From assembly GCA_934553185.1 (NCBI GenBank), contig CAKTFF010000053.1, positions 1-9,489 of the forward strand: a stretch of DNA of 9,489 nucleotides, written 5' to 3'. Source of the stretch: an uncultured Devosia sp. (GTDB taxonomy: Bacteria > Pseudomonadota > Alphaproteobacteria > Rhizobiales > Devosiaceae). The notes beneath the pieces were generated by a model. That model saw only the letters and a program-made list of their open reading frames with translations. It had not been told where the DNA came from and did not search any database. Position 1 is the stretch's first letter. Every line of letters begins with the position of its first letter. The position numbers and the translations under genes were made by a program. Shown here piece after piece: positions 1 to 7,350 of this stretch.

Positions 1-3000
1 GCGCAAATCGCCCATCGCCGCGCGGCCGGCCCGCGCCAGATCATAAAGCGCGTAAGCGATGTCTTCGCCGCCAAGCTGGAAATCGCTGGCGTAGGACAGC
101 TGGTTTGAGAGATTGTCGAGGGCCATGGTCAAGGCCCCGTCCGGCACGGCATAGCCGGCGTCCTTAGCCTGCAGCAGGAAGTCGACGATGAAGCCATCGA
201 GCCACAGATCGCCACCATCGAACGGTCCCCACAAGCCGAAGCCGCCGGTGGAACTCTGCTTGCTTAGGAGGCTGTCGATGGCATCCGAGACGGTCTTGTT
301 GAGCGTGTCGTCTTCGGCCACGCCCATGAGCCGGGCAACATCGTTGAGGTAGAGCAAAGGAAAAGCGCGGCTCGCCGTCTGCTCGGCGCAGCCATAGGGG
401 TAGCGATTGAGCGCCGCGAGCAGACCCGGCACGTCGAGCCGGGCAAGCGGACCGATCGCCACCGTCATTTCGCCGGTATCAACCAGCAAGCCTTCAAACA
501 AAGCATCATCGATGATCGTCGTCTCGCCTGCCGGCAAGGGGAACAGCCGACTGACGGTGATGGGTGCGCTGACCGGGCGAACACCAAGCAGCAGTTCTTT
601 GCGCTGGGTGGTGCCATCAGGCAGGATCACCGTCACGGCAAGGGGCCAATCGCCGATCTGCATGCCGTTGAGTGGGAGTTCAAGCGCGGCGCGCTCACCC
701 TCACCGAGTTCCAGGGCGGTCTCCGCCTGTGGCGCGGCGATGCCTTCGCCGGTGGAAAGGGAAACCTCGTAGTCACCCCCCTGCCCGCCGACATTGTTGA
801 CCTCGACCAGAAGCCGCGACTCGTCGCCGACGCGCAGGAAGCGCGGTGGGCTCAGCGTGACGACAACCGGATCGCGCACCAGGACGTCCGCCGAAGCGTG
901 GCCAACAGCCGTGTTTGTCCAGGCCATGGCCATGACGCGTACTGTACCGGCAAAGTCGGGCATGTCGAAGGTCACGGTGGCGTGGCCGGTCTCGTCCACT
1001 TCAACGATGCCGGAATGAAGCGCCACCAGCACCGAGATCGGCGGAACCGCGCCAAGGCGGGAACCGCCGCCGTCGCCGCCCGAGCGCAGCGCACCGGCAA
1101 GACCTTGCGTCGGGTCGATCAGCGAGCCGTAAAGATCGCGGACCTCCATGCCCAACTGCCGCTGGCCGAAATACCAGCCATCCGGATCGGGTGGGGCGAA
1201 ATTGGTGAGATTGAGAATGCCCAGGTCCACTGCCGCGACGGCGACATAGGCCGTCTCTCCGGCTGCCCTATTGCCCAGGTCCACCGTGGCGGTGAAGCTT
1301 TCGCGCGGCAGCGTGACGTCGGGTGTTTCCAGGGCCACATCGAGCTGGCGGTCGCCCGGCTCCACATCGGCAAAGGCGAGACCGAGAGCGCGCGACGGCA
1401 TGCGCTTCTCGCCAGCGTCACTGGGCCGGTAAAGCACGGCGGTGACATAGGCGCCAGGACCCCATTGGTCGGTGACCTCGAGGGGAACGGTGGTGCCGCC
1501 TTCAGGCACCTCGACGGCCTCCATGGCGATGATGCGGTTGTCCATCACCATCACCAAGGCCGTACCGGCAAATTGCGGATCGAGCTTGAGATTGGCGGTT
1601 TCGCCCACGCGGTAAGCCGTCTTGTCGAGGGCAACCTGGAGCGTGTCGGGCGTGTCGCTGCCCGCCTCGGCGTAATAATAGCCGGCGTAAAACTCGTAGG
1701 AGGAAGAGGTAGCGTCCGGGCCGGTGCTCTGCACCTCGATCTGGTAGAGACCCCAATCAACCGGAGCGGCAACCGTAGCCGGGCCGCCATCGGGTGTGTC
1801 GACCGCGCCGCTGGCGATGTCGCGCGTGGTGGTGATGGCCTCCCACTGCCAGGTTCCGCCACTGCGATACCATTGGTAGTTGGTTTCGACGCGCGAAATG
1901 GTCCATTCCAGCCCCGCGCTGGCAACCGCCTCGCCCTCGGGTGAGACCACAACCACCTCGAAGCGCGCTTCGCTGCCTTGCTGCAGGCCCGATGGATCGC
2001 TGAAGCTTGGCTTGATGCCGATGCGGTCGCCACCGGCCAGAACCGGCCTTGTGATGCTGCGCTCGACGGTGCGGCCGCTGGTATCCACAAGCCGCAACAG
2101 GATCTGGGCTTCCAGTGGAAGCGTCGTGGCTTGCGCCTCGGGCAGGACGACGTCTGCAACAGTCTTGCCTTCATCGTCCGTCGTTCCGACGACGCCCAAA
2201 GGTTCGCGGGTGGTTTCAACCGTGTCATCGACCCGGCCAAAGGTGTAACCGGGAAAGTCCGGCAAGGTGGTGACCGGCCGCAGGACGGCGTCGGCCTCAA
2301 TGTCGAGGCCGGGTGCGGTGGCGCCATAAAGGAAGCGTGCAGCGACATCGATGGGCGTCGACACGCCGCTTTCGATGGGCGCATCGGAGGCGGACACCTC
2401 AAAGGCCAGGCGTTCCGGCTCGAAGTCCTCGACCAGGAAACTGGTGGAGGAAAGCGCTTCGGCCTCAGGATCGGCATAAAGCCGGGCCGTCCAGGATCCA
2501 CGCATCGCGTCGGCCACCATGGGCAGCGCCACGAAATAGCTGCCCGCACCACTGTCGCCCAGCACCTGCGTGCTGGAAAGAACGCCGTCAGGCCGCTCCA
2601 CCTCAAGCGTCAGGTTGAGATCCGTCACGGCTTCGGCCCGTTCGTTGCGCAGCAGCGCTGTCAGGAACACCGTTTCGCCCGGACAATAGACCCCGCGTTC
2701 GGTGGTGGCGAAGACATCGAGGGGACCCGGCGACGGACGGCCCTCGACCCCGCGATCGGTCAGATCAAAGGCAGGCCGGGAAAGATCGAGAAAGGCATAG
2801 TCTCCGTCCGCAGTCTCGGCGACAAGCAATTGCGGCGCCCTGCTGCCTTCGCCGCGCGCCAGGCCCGGCGCAAACATAGCGTGGCCTTGCGCATCGGTGG
2901 CAGCCTCGCCAAGGATTTCGTTGTTGACCGCCACCAAACGCAGTTGCGCCCCGCTGACCGGCTGGGCATCGTCCAGGCTGCGCACGAAGGCATGGACGCC

Positions 3001-4533
3001 ATCGTCACCGGCAACCGTGGTGAGGCCAAGATCGGTGACGATGAACCATTGCGTCGCCACATCCTGCCAGTATTCGGCATCGCTGCCGGGAATCTTGGCG
3101 GTGATCACATAGGCGCCTGCCGCCATCTTGCCGACGGCCTCGGCCACCGGGATCGCCGTTGTGGAAAGGGCGTTGCGCTCGCCCTGGGCAAGGTCGACCT
3201 CGCCGCTCCACACCTTTTCCCCGACGCGGTCAGCCACGTCTTCGGCGTCGTATTGGCTGAGATTGCCACCAAAGATGCCGTCGCGCACTGCCGTAGCAAT
3301 GGATCGATCGCCGATGCGGAAGATCATGATTTCGGTGGTTTCGGCGTTGACGGAGGTGATGGGCAGGCCGCCGCCGAGACCGGCAGGCATCACATAGGCG
3401 TTGTTGGCAAACCCCACGAAGGGGGCGCGGTCGGGAACATAAACGTCGAGCACCACGGTCTCGGCGAGCGTTTCGCCGTCGGCGGACGGCAGGCCGGCGC
3501 GCAGGCGGAGCGAATAGCGCCCGCCATGCTCGACGCCTTCGATGCAGATCTGTTCAGGCTCAACTTCGACGGACGCCTGGGGCGTGTCCTCCACGACCAC
3601 AAAGGCGGAGAGGTCCGTCGAGGCATCCGGCAGCGTGCTCGAGAAGATGGCGCAGATACGCGGGGAAGCGGCCTCGGCGTCAACGACATGGTTGACCACG
3701 CGGAAGCCGTTCTCAGCGACGACTTGGTCCAGGTGATCGGACACGGCCCGGTTGGGCGCAAGGCTGAGGCTCAGGCGATAGGTGGCGATCACTTCGCGCC
3801 ACATCTCGCGATATTCCAGCCCATTGGCCAACGCGGCCAAAGCGTCGGCACGATCTTGCGTCTCGCTTGAACGCAGGAAAGCGTTCATCGCCGCATTGGT
3901 CGCGACCAGCGCCAGATCATAGCTGTTGTCGCCTTCCTCCTGCCCGGCGACCGCTTCGGCACGCGACAGGGCAGCCTGCGCCAGCGATTGCCACACCTGA
4001 CGGCTGTTGCTGTTGACCGCCAGCGCCTGGCGATAGGCAACGATGGCAGCGGGAGCATTGTCGGCTGCGAGCGCTTCGTCGCCTGCGGCAACAAGCTCCT
4101 CATAGCTCACATCGGCTGGTGGCGCGTCGCTGGCGGGCAGACCCTGGGCGAACTGGCGGGCAGAGTCGATCTCGTTCTGGGCGGGATATGGCAGTTCGGC
4201 AATGCGTTCCGCTTCGATGTCCGCGAGTGAGCTACCCTCCTCCACAATGCCCGAAATCGCATTGGGGAACTGGACCTCTTCGCCGACGGCGCCTTTGAGG
4301 AAGCACCAATTGCTCTCGGCATTGAAAGTGAAGGCACGACACAGATCGTCATCGGCGCAGGTGGCCTGGCACGTATCGAGGTCGGTATCGCGCAAAATGT
4401 CGTAGTCGGCGCCAGGAAGATCGGTGTCTTGCAGGAGCGTGATGTTGCGCTCGGCATCCTGTGCGAAGGACGGCGCCGCCGACATCGCCGCCGCCAAGGC
4501 CAGAAAGCCAAGCTTTGCCGCAAGACGCCCCAT
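1..4533 (-). CDS. yfhM: Alpha-2-macroglobulin family protein with N-terminal PAN/Apple-like domain (3' end beyond window)
   Basis: One open frame of 1,511 codons starts at ATG 4533 behind a strong GGGGAGGA ribosome site and leaves the window at the left edge, so the C-terminus is missing. Layout by residue: signal peptide 1-24 (cut after PSFA, no lipobox cysteine); PAN/Apple-like segment about 35-85 with Cys55, 59, 65 and 77; TPR-like helices about 143-261; first macroglobulin domains with the NNAYVMPAG and SVNAETTEI-type motifs of YfhM proteins; an MG2-like YCPGETV at 616-622; a bait-region-type domain from about 970 (DKTAYRVGE); the A2M core with VRDPVVV at 1219 and PRFLRVGD at about 1230; then GCAEQT with thioester Cys1382, followed by helical thioester-domain sequence. 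Bacterial A2Ms are broad protease traps: bait cleavage exposes the thioester, which bonds covalently to the protease. They are often paired with PbpC, which would lie off-window. Unlike E. coli YfhM this is predicted soluble and periplasmic, not a lipoprotein. Family call very sure; PAN and TPR calls moderate. Confidence 0.95.
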   Translation of the reverse strand, partial: MGRLAAKLGFLALAAAMSAAPSFAQDAERNITLLQDTDLPGADYDILRDTDLDTCQATCADDDLCRAFTFNAESNWCFLKGAVGEEVQFPNAISGIVEEGSSLADIEAERIAELPYPAQNEIDSARQFAQGLPASDAPPADVSYEELVAAGDEALAADNAPAAIVAYRQALAVNSNSRQVWQSLAQAALSRAEAVAGQEEGDNSYDLALVATNAAMNAFLRSSETQDRADALAALANGLEYREMWREVIATYRLSLSLAPNRAVSDHLDQVVAENGFRVVNHVVDAEAASPRICAIFSSTLPDASTDLSAFVVVEDTPQASVEVEPEQICIEGVEHGGRYSLRLRAGLPSADGETLAETVVLDVYVPDRAPFVGFANNAYVMPAGLGGGLPITSVNAETTEIMIFRIGDRSIATAVRDGIFGGNLSQYDAEDVADRVGEKVWSGEVDLAQGERNALSTTAIPVAEAVGKMAAGAYVITAKIPGSDAEYWQDVATQWFIVTDLGLTTVAGDDGVHAFVRSLDDAQPVSGAQLRLVAVNNEILGEAATDAQGHAMFAPGLARGEGSRAPQLLVAETADGDYAFLDLSRPAFDLTDRGVEGRPSPGPLDVFATTERGVYCPGETVFLTALLRNERAEAVTDLNLTLEVERPDGVLSSTQVLGDSGAGSYFVALPMVADAMRGSWTARLYADPEAEALSSTSFLVEDFEPERLAFEVSASDAPIESGVSTPIDVAARFLYGATAPGLDIEADAVLRPVTTLPDFPGYTFGRVDDTVETTREPLGVVGTTDDEGKTVADVVLPEAQATTLPLEAQILLRLVDTSGRTVERSITRPVLAGGDRIGIKPSFSDPSGLQQGSEARFEVVVVSPEGEAVASAGLEWTISRVETNYQWYRSGGTWQWEAITTTRDIASGAVDTPDGGPATVAAPVDWGLYQIEVQSTGPDATSSSYEFYAGYYYAEAGSDTPDTLQVALDKTAYRVGETANLKLDPQFAGTALVMVMDNRIIAMEAVEVPEGGTTVPLEVTDQWGPGAYVTAVLYRPSDAGEKRMPSRALGLAFADVEPGDRQLDVALETPDVTLPRESFTATVDLGNRAAGETAYVAVAAVDLGILNLTNFAPPDPDGWYFGQRQLGMEVRDLYGSLIDPTQGLAGALRSGGDGGGSRLGAVPPISVLVALHSGIVEVDETGHATVTFDMPDFAGTVRVMAMAWTNTAVGHASADVLVRDPVVVTLSPPRFLRVGDESRLLVEVNNVGGQGGDYEVSLSTGEGIAAPQAETALELGEGERAALELPLNGMQIGDWPLAVTVILPDGTTQRKELLLGVRPVSAPITVSRLFPLPAGETTIIDDALFEGLLVDTGEMTVAIGPLARLDVPGLLAALNRYPYGCAEQTASRAFPLLYLNDVARLMGVAEDDTLNKTVSDAIDSLLSKQSSTGGFGLWGPFDGGDLWLDGFIVDFLLQAKDAGYAVPDGALTMALDNLSNQLSYASDFQLGGEDIAYALYDLARAGRAAMGDLR

Positions 4534-4569
4534 GTTGTCCTCCCCAGTTCAACAGCTCCATATGGACTC

Positions 4570-4613
4570 CAAGCTGCGTCAGACACAAGACAGCTTGAAG
4601 CAAGGCAACCTTG
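4570..4613. repeat. Inverted repeats in the leader upstream of the A2M gene
   Basis: The stretch between the dksA terminator and the A2M start is about 90 bp. It holds CAAGCTG (4570-4576) and its complement CAGCTTG (4591-4597) with a 14-nt loop, then a short hairpin CAAGG-CAA-CCTTG (4601-4613). If the A2M transcript starts near the dksA terminator these could fold in its 5' leader. I could not pick a convincing -35/-10 pair here, so the A2M promoter is unassigned and the repeats may be chance. Confidence 0.25.
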
Positions 4614-4621
4614 GAACAACG

Positions 4622-4652
4622 AAAAACAAAAGGCCCGCTCGACGCGGGCCTT
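4622..4652 (-). terminator. Intrinsic terminator of dksA
   Basis: Perfect 9-bp inverted repeat AAGGCCCGC / GCGGGCCTT with a 5-nt loop (4639-4643). Read on the minus strand it is followed by TTTTGTTTTTC, the T-rich tail of a Rho-independent terminator. It begins 15 bp after the dksA stop codon and isolates dksA from the downstream A2M gene, which therefore probably has its own promoter. Confidence 0.9.
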
Positions 4653-4667
4653 GGAGGGGTGAGGATA

Positions 4668-5087
4668 TTACTCGTCGCGATAAACTTTCTCGCGCCGCTC
4701 GTGCATTTCCTGGGCTTCCAGACTCAGCGTGGCGATGGGTCGGGCATCGAGCCGGGCTAGGCCGATCGGATCGCCGGTTTCCTCGCAATAGCCGTAGGTG
4801 CCATCGTCGAGGCGCTTGATGGCCGCGTCGATCTTGCTGATCAGCTTGCGCTGCCGATCGCGTGTCCGCAGCTCCAGCGAGCGGTCGCTTTCAGAACTGG
4901 CGCGGTCCGCCATGTCGGGGTGGTTCTGCGACTCTTCCTGGAGGTTCTCCAGCGTTTCGCGGCTCTCGCGCAGGATGTCGTCTTTCCAGGTGTTGAGCTT
5001 GTTGCGAAAATATTCGCGCTGGCGCGGATTCATGAACGGCTCGTCGTTACTGGGCCGGTATTCAACCACTTCTGCAACCGAAGACAT
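4668..5087 (-). CDS. dksA: RNA polymerase-binding transcription factor DksA (single-cysteine alphaproteobacterial type)
   Basis: 139 aa. DksA binds the secondary channel of RNA polymerase and, with ppGpp, represses stable-RNA promoters and activates biosynthetic ones. The N-terminal coiled coil is visible, and its tip carries the D-x-x-D-x-A catalytic-tip motif as D58, D61 and A63 (equivalent to E. coli D71, D74 and A76). The C-terminal zinc-finger fold is recognisable (GTYGYCEETGDPIGLARL ... ARPIATLSLEAQ) but only one of the four zinc cysteines remains: Cys101, with Thr104, Ser122 and Ala125 at the other three positions. This substitution is, from memory, usual in Alphaproteobacteria, where DksA works without a full Cys4 site. 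Start ATG 5087 gives a normal N-terminus; the ribosome site GGGAG lies rather far upstream (about 12 nt). It has its own likely promoter and terminator. Confidence 0.95.
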   Translation of the reverse strand: MSSVAEVVEYRPSNDEPFMNPRQREYFRNKLNTWKDDILRESRETLENLQEESQNHPDMADRASSESDRSLELRTRDRQRKLISKIDAAIKRLDDGTYGYCEETGDPIGLARLDARPIATLSLEAQEMHERREKVYRDE

Positions 5088-5126
5088 CAGCTGACTTCAC
5101 TCCCATGCGCCCCCTCGGCGCGCGAC

Positions 5127-5155
5127 TATATAGGCGCCCATCCAAGACTGAGCAA
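5127..5155 (-). promoter_or_regulatory. Likely sigma70-type promoter of dksA
   Basis: On the minus strand, TTGCTC (5150-5155) and TATATA (5127-5132) are separated by exactly 17 bp, a good housekeeping -35/-10 pair. The predicted transcript would begin near 5120 and give a leader of about 33 nt before dksA. Prediction by eye only. Confidence 0.55.
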
Positions 5156-5191
5156 GCATCCTTGGCGCCGCTGCTTAACACGTGGAACCCG

Positions 5192-5220
5192 CAGCCAGTC
5201 AGGCGCATAGCGCATGGCTG
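5192..5220. repeat. Imperfect hairpin between fliX and dksA
   Basis: Outer arms CAGCCA (5192-5197) and TGGCTG (5215-5220) enclose a GCGC-ATA-GCGC inner hairpin (5203-5213), with a 5-nt bulge on one side and 1 nt on the other. It lies 22 nt downstream of the fliX stop codon. It could help end the fliX transcript, but no T-run follows on the minus strand, so it is not a standard intrinsic terminator. Confidence 0.3.
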
Positions 5221-5241
5221 ACAACATTTTGATGAACCTTC

Positions 5242-5661
5242 CTATGCGGCCGGGAAGCGACCGAACTTCGCCAGTTCGACACGCACCCGTAGTTCAATGT
5301 CGTCAAGCAGCCGATCAAGCCCGGGAAAGCCCTGCTGGCGCATTTCCTCCAGCATGCCGGTGAGCCGGTCCAGCCGATCGGCGCTTACCGACCCGACCAG
5401 GAGATCAGCTTTAATCTCGTCCAGCACATCCAGCATGTTGGAGCCGCGTTTGACCGCCTTACGCCGCCCGCTCAGCGGCTCATCCACAGACTGAAGAGCA
5501 AGAATGGAGTCGATGCCGGTCATGGCCTGAAGCGGCACGCCGCTGGCCACACGCGATGGCGCGCTGCTCCCGGCCGGCACAAACTGCCCACCGCTGCCCG
5601 TCCGACCGGCAGCGCCGTAACGGCCGGAAGCTGAACTGCGATGTGTGGTGTCGATGCGCAC
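5242..5661 (-). CDS. fliX: Flagellar assembly regulator FliX
   Basis: 139 aa. FliX is an alphaproteobacterial trans-acting regulator. In Caulobacter it binds the sigma54 activator FlbD and couples completion of the early (class II) flagellar structure to late flagellar gene transcription. The family pattern is clear: a low-complexity Gly/Ser-rich N-terminus (about 1-45), then a conserved helical part with GIDSILALQSVDEP, the basic SGRRKAVKRGSNMLDVLDEIK stretch (the first 20 residues of it are typical), a leucine-rich LTGMLEEMRQQG, and the C-terminal ELRVRVELAKFG signature. The start is GTG 5661 (M-R-I- is the usual N-terminus); no good ATG lies upstream in frame and the ribosome site is weak. 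The gene diverges from flgI, with a CtrA box 56 bp before its start, as expected for a class II gene. Confidence 0.92.
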   Translation of the reverse strand: MRIDTTHRSSASGRYGAAGRTGSGGQFVPAGSSAPSRVASGVPLQAMTGIDSILALQSVDEPLSGRRKAVKRGSNMLDVLDEIKADLLVGSVSADRLDRLTGMLEEMRQQGFPGLDRLLDDIELRVRVELAKFGRFPAA

Positions 5662-5691
5662 GCGGGGGGACTCGGGAGAAGGCTGGAGATG

Positions 5692-5710
5692 GTGGGCAAA
5701 ATCTGCCCGC
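5692..5710. promoter_or_regulatory. Inverted repeat, possible FlbD-type (ftr) or other activator site
   Basis: GTGGGCAAAATCTGCCCGC contains perfect arms GGGCA / TGCCC around a 5-nt AAATC centre. It sits 31-49 bp upstream of the fliX start and its centre is about 165 bp upstream of the predicted flgI transcription start, a range where enhancer-binding proteins of sigma54 promoters act. FlbD is the expected regulator in a FliX-containing organism, but I am not certain of its consensus here, so the identity of the binder is inference. Confidence 0.4.
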
Positions 5711-5716
5711 TCATGG

Positions 5717-5732
5717 TTAACGCCCGCTTAAC
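5717..5732. promoter_or_regulatory. CtrA-binding box
   Basis: TTAA-CGCCCGC-TTAAC matches the CtrA consensus TTAA-N7-TTAAC with no mismatch, and reads almost as well on the other strand (TTAA-GCGGGCG-TTAACC). It lies 56 bp upstream of the fliX start. FliX is a CtrA-controlled class II gene in Caulobacter, so activation of fliX is the natural reading. The box is 106 bp from the flgI -24 element, so an effect on flgI is also possible. No clear fliX -10 was found. Confidence 0.75.
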
Positions 5733-5837
5733 GAACCCGGCAAGAATTGCTTAGCCACGGAAGATACGACGGCAACCTTGGTCGAGAGCTGGGAGAAAAC
5801 TACGTGCAAACATGAGCTTAGCACCGTACGCCATTGA

Positions 5838-5854
5838 TTGGCACGGATCTCGCA
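5838..5854 (+). promoter_or_regulatory. Sigma54 (-24/-12) promoter of the flgI operon
   Basis: TTGGCACGGATCTCGCA matches the RpoN consensus TTGGCACG-N4-TTGC(A/T) with one mismatch (TCGC for TTGC). The invariant GG (5840-5841) and GC (5852-5853) have the required 10-bp gap. Transcription would start near 5865, about 44 nt before flgI. Late (class III) flagellar genes in FliX/FlbD systems are sigma54-dependent, which agrees with the gene it faces. Confidence 0.85.
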
Positions 5855-5908
5855 ATAGCTTCCTCGATTGCGGCGCCATCGCTGGTGCAGCCATGGACGG
5901 GATAAACG

Positions 5909-7033
5909 ATGACCAGATCGCTGATGCACCGACTGCTTGCCGCAGCCATGAGCCTCACCACGCTGCTGCTCCCCGTCGTGCAAGCGGAAGCAGCAGCCGC
6001 GCGCATCAAGGACATCGTCGACTTTGAAGGCGTGCGCGAAAACCAGCTGGTGGGTTATGGCCTGGTCGTGGGCCTGAACGGCACCGGCGACTCGCTCAAC
6101 AATTCGCCGTTCACCAAGCAGTCACTGCAATCCATGCTGGAACGGCTTGGGGTCAACACTGCGGGCGAGAATGTCCGTACGGCCAATGTCGCTGCGGTGA
6201 TGGTCACGGCCAATCTGCCCCCATTCGCTACGCAGGGCTCGCGCATGGATGTGTCGGTTGCAGCGCTTGGCGACAGCGATAGTCTCCAAGGCGGCACCTT
6301 GCTGGTCACCCCCCTGCTCGGCGCCGATGGCGAAGTCTATGCCATTGCGCAAGGGCCCGTCAGCATCAACGGCTTCAAGGCCGAGGGTGACGCGGCGACC
6401 ATTATTTCAGGCGTGCCAACCACTGGACGCATTTCCGCCGGCGCGCTGATCGAGCGCGAGATCGACTTCCACCTCGGCTCGCAGTCCTCGCTGCGCCTTG
6501 CTCTGCGCAACCCCGATCTCACCACCGCACGCCGCATCGCGCTGGCCGTGAACGACTTCATCGGCGCGCCCACCGCGACGCCGGAAGACCCGGCCACGGT
6601 GCGCGTGACGCTGCCGCATGGCTTTAACGGCAACATTGTCGACCTGCTGACCGATATCGAGCAGCTGATGGTGGAGACGGACCAGACGGCCAAGATCGTC
6701 ATCGACGAAAATTCGGGCATCATCGTCATGGGCAAAGATGTGCGGGTGTCGAGCGTAGCCGTTGCACAGTCCAACCTGACGGTGACGATCGCGGAAAATC
6801 CCGAAGTCGTGCAGCCCGCCCCCTTGAGCCAGGGCGTCACTGCCGTCGAGGGCAATACGGACCTCAACGCCAACCTGTCGGAAACGGCGCTGCAACTGGT
6901 CAACGAGTCGGTGTCGCTGCAGGAACTGGTGGATGGGCTCAATGCCCTGGGCATCTCGCCGCGCGACCTGATCGCCATTCTCCAAGCGATAAAGGCCACA
7001 GGTGCCCTCCAGGCCGAAATCGAGGTGCTGTGA
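5909..7033 (+). CDS. flgI: Flagellar P-ring protein FlgI
   Basis: 374 aa, close to the usual FlgI length (about 365-375). FlgI is exported by Sec to the periplasm and polymerises around the distal rod as the P-ring, the peptidoglycan-level bushing of the flagellar motor. A signal peptide is clear: positive start, hydrophobic core LLAAAMSLTTLLLPVV, cleavage near AEA at 26-28. The mature N-terminus carries the family signature RIKDIVDFEGVRENQLVGYG, then GLVVGLNGTGD; the C-terminus has LNALGISPRDLIAILQAIK and GALQAEIEVL, both diagnostic. ATG 5909 has a GGACGGGA ribosome site; ATG 5924 is a possible alternative that still leaves a signal peptide. It is the first gene of a three-gene overlapping unit behind the sigma54 promoter. 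FlgA, its usual chaperone, is not in the window. Confidence 0.98.
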   Translation: MTRSLMHRLLAAAMSLTTLLLPVVQAEAAAARIKDIVDFEGVRENQLVGYGLVVGLNGTGDSLNNSPFTKQSLQSMLERLGVNTAGENVRTANVAAVMVTANLPPFATQGSRMDVSVAALGDSDSLQGGTLLVTPLLGADGEVYAIAQGPVSINGFKAEGDAATIISGVPTTGRISAGALIEREIDFHLGSQSSLRLALRNPDLTTARRIALAVNDFIGAPTATPEDPATVRVTLPHGFNGNIVDLLTDIEQLMVETDQTAKIVIDENSGIIVMGKDVRVSSVAVAQSNLTVTIAENPEVVQPAPLSQGVTAVEGNTDLNANLSETALQLVNESVSLQELVDGLNALGISPRDLIAILQAIKATGALQAEIEVL

Positions 7034-7350
7034 TGATGAACGCTGTTCGTGCGCCAGGATCCACTCTGTCTCCCGGGCAGATCGCCCGCGTCCGCCAACA
7101 GGCCGAGGAATTCGAGGGCGTGTTCCTCAACACCCTGACCAAGGAACTGTTTTCAAGCCTCAAGACCGACCAGAGCGCCATGGGTGGGGGCTTCGGCGAA
7201 GAAACCTGGCGCTCGATGCAGTCCGAACAACTCGCCTCCGCCATGGCCCAGAATGGCGGCCTTGGCATCGCCGAACAACTGCTGCCCGACCTGCTTGCCA
7301 TGCAGGAAGCCGCCAACAATCAATCCAGCCTGCCCGGAGCCCGCTCATGA
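7033..7350 (+). CDS. flgJ: Rod-binding protein FlgJ (N-terminal domain only; CheL-like)
   Basis: 105 aa from ATG 7033. This is the rod-binding (FlgJ N-terminal) domain: AEEFEGVFLNTLTKEL at about 24-39, a Gly-rich GGGFGEETW turn, and QLASAMAQNGGLGIAEQLLP near the end. The domain caps and scaffolds the growing rod in the periplasm. The C-terminal muramidase domain of enterobacterial FlgJ is absent, as is common in Alphaproteobacteria, where a separate lytic enzyme opens the wall; none is in this window. The start overlaps the flgI stop (TGATG) with a GAGGT ribosome site 6 bp before it, indicating coupling. A GTG at 7030 and an ATG at 7036 are in-frame alternatives that differ by one residue each. 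Confidence 0.9.
   Translation: MMNAVRAPGSTLSPGQIARVRQQAEEFEGVFLNTLTKELFSSLKTDQSAMGGGFGEETWRSMQSEQLASAMAQNGGLGIAEQLLPDLLAMQEAANNQSSLPGARS

Noticed and set aside
1978..3870. 630-codon open frame on the plus strand across the A2M gene, with others such as 898-1944
   Set aside because: They lie opposite a gene with unmistakable A2M sequence, are rich in His, Arg and Gly without domain pattern, and are the expected mirror frames of GC-rich coding DNA.
4557..4566. Palindrome TCCATATGGA before the A2M gene as operator or -10 element
   Set aside because: Ten bases is too short to stand alone, and it pairs with no good -35 hexamer.
6337..7098. 253-codon minus-strand open frame opposite flgI and the start of flgJ
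   Set aside because: Shadow of flgI, whose protein matches its family end to end.
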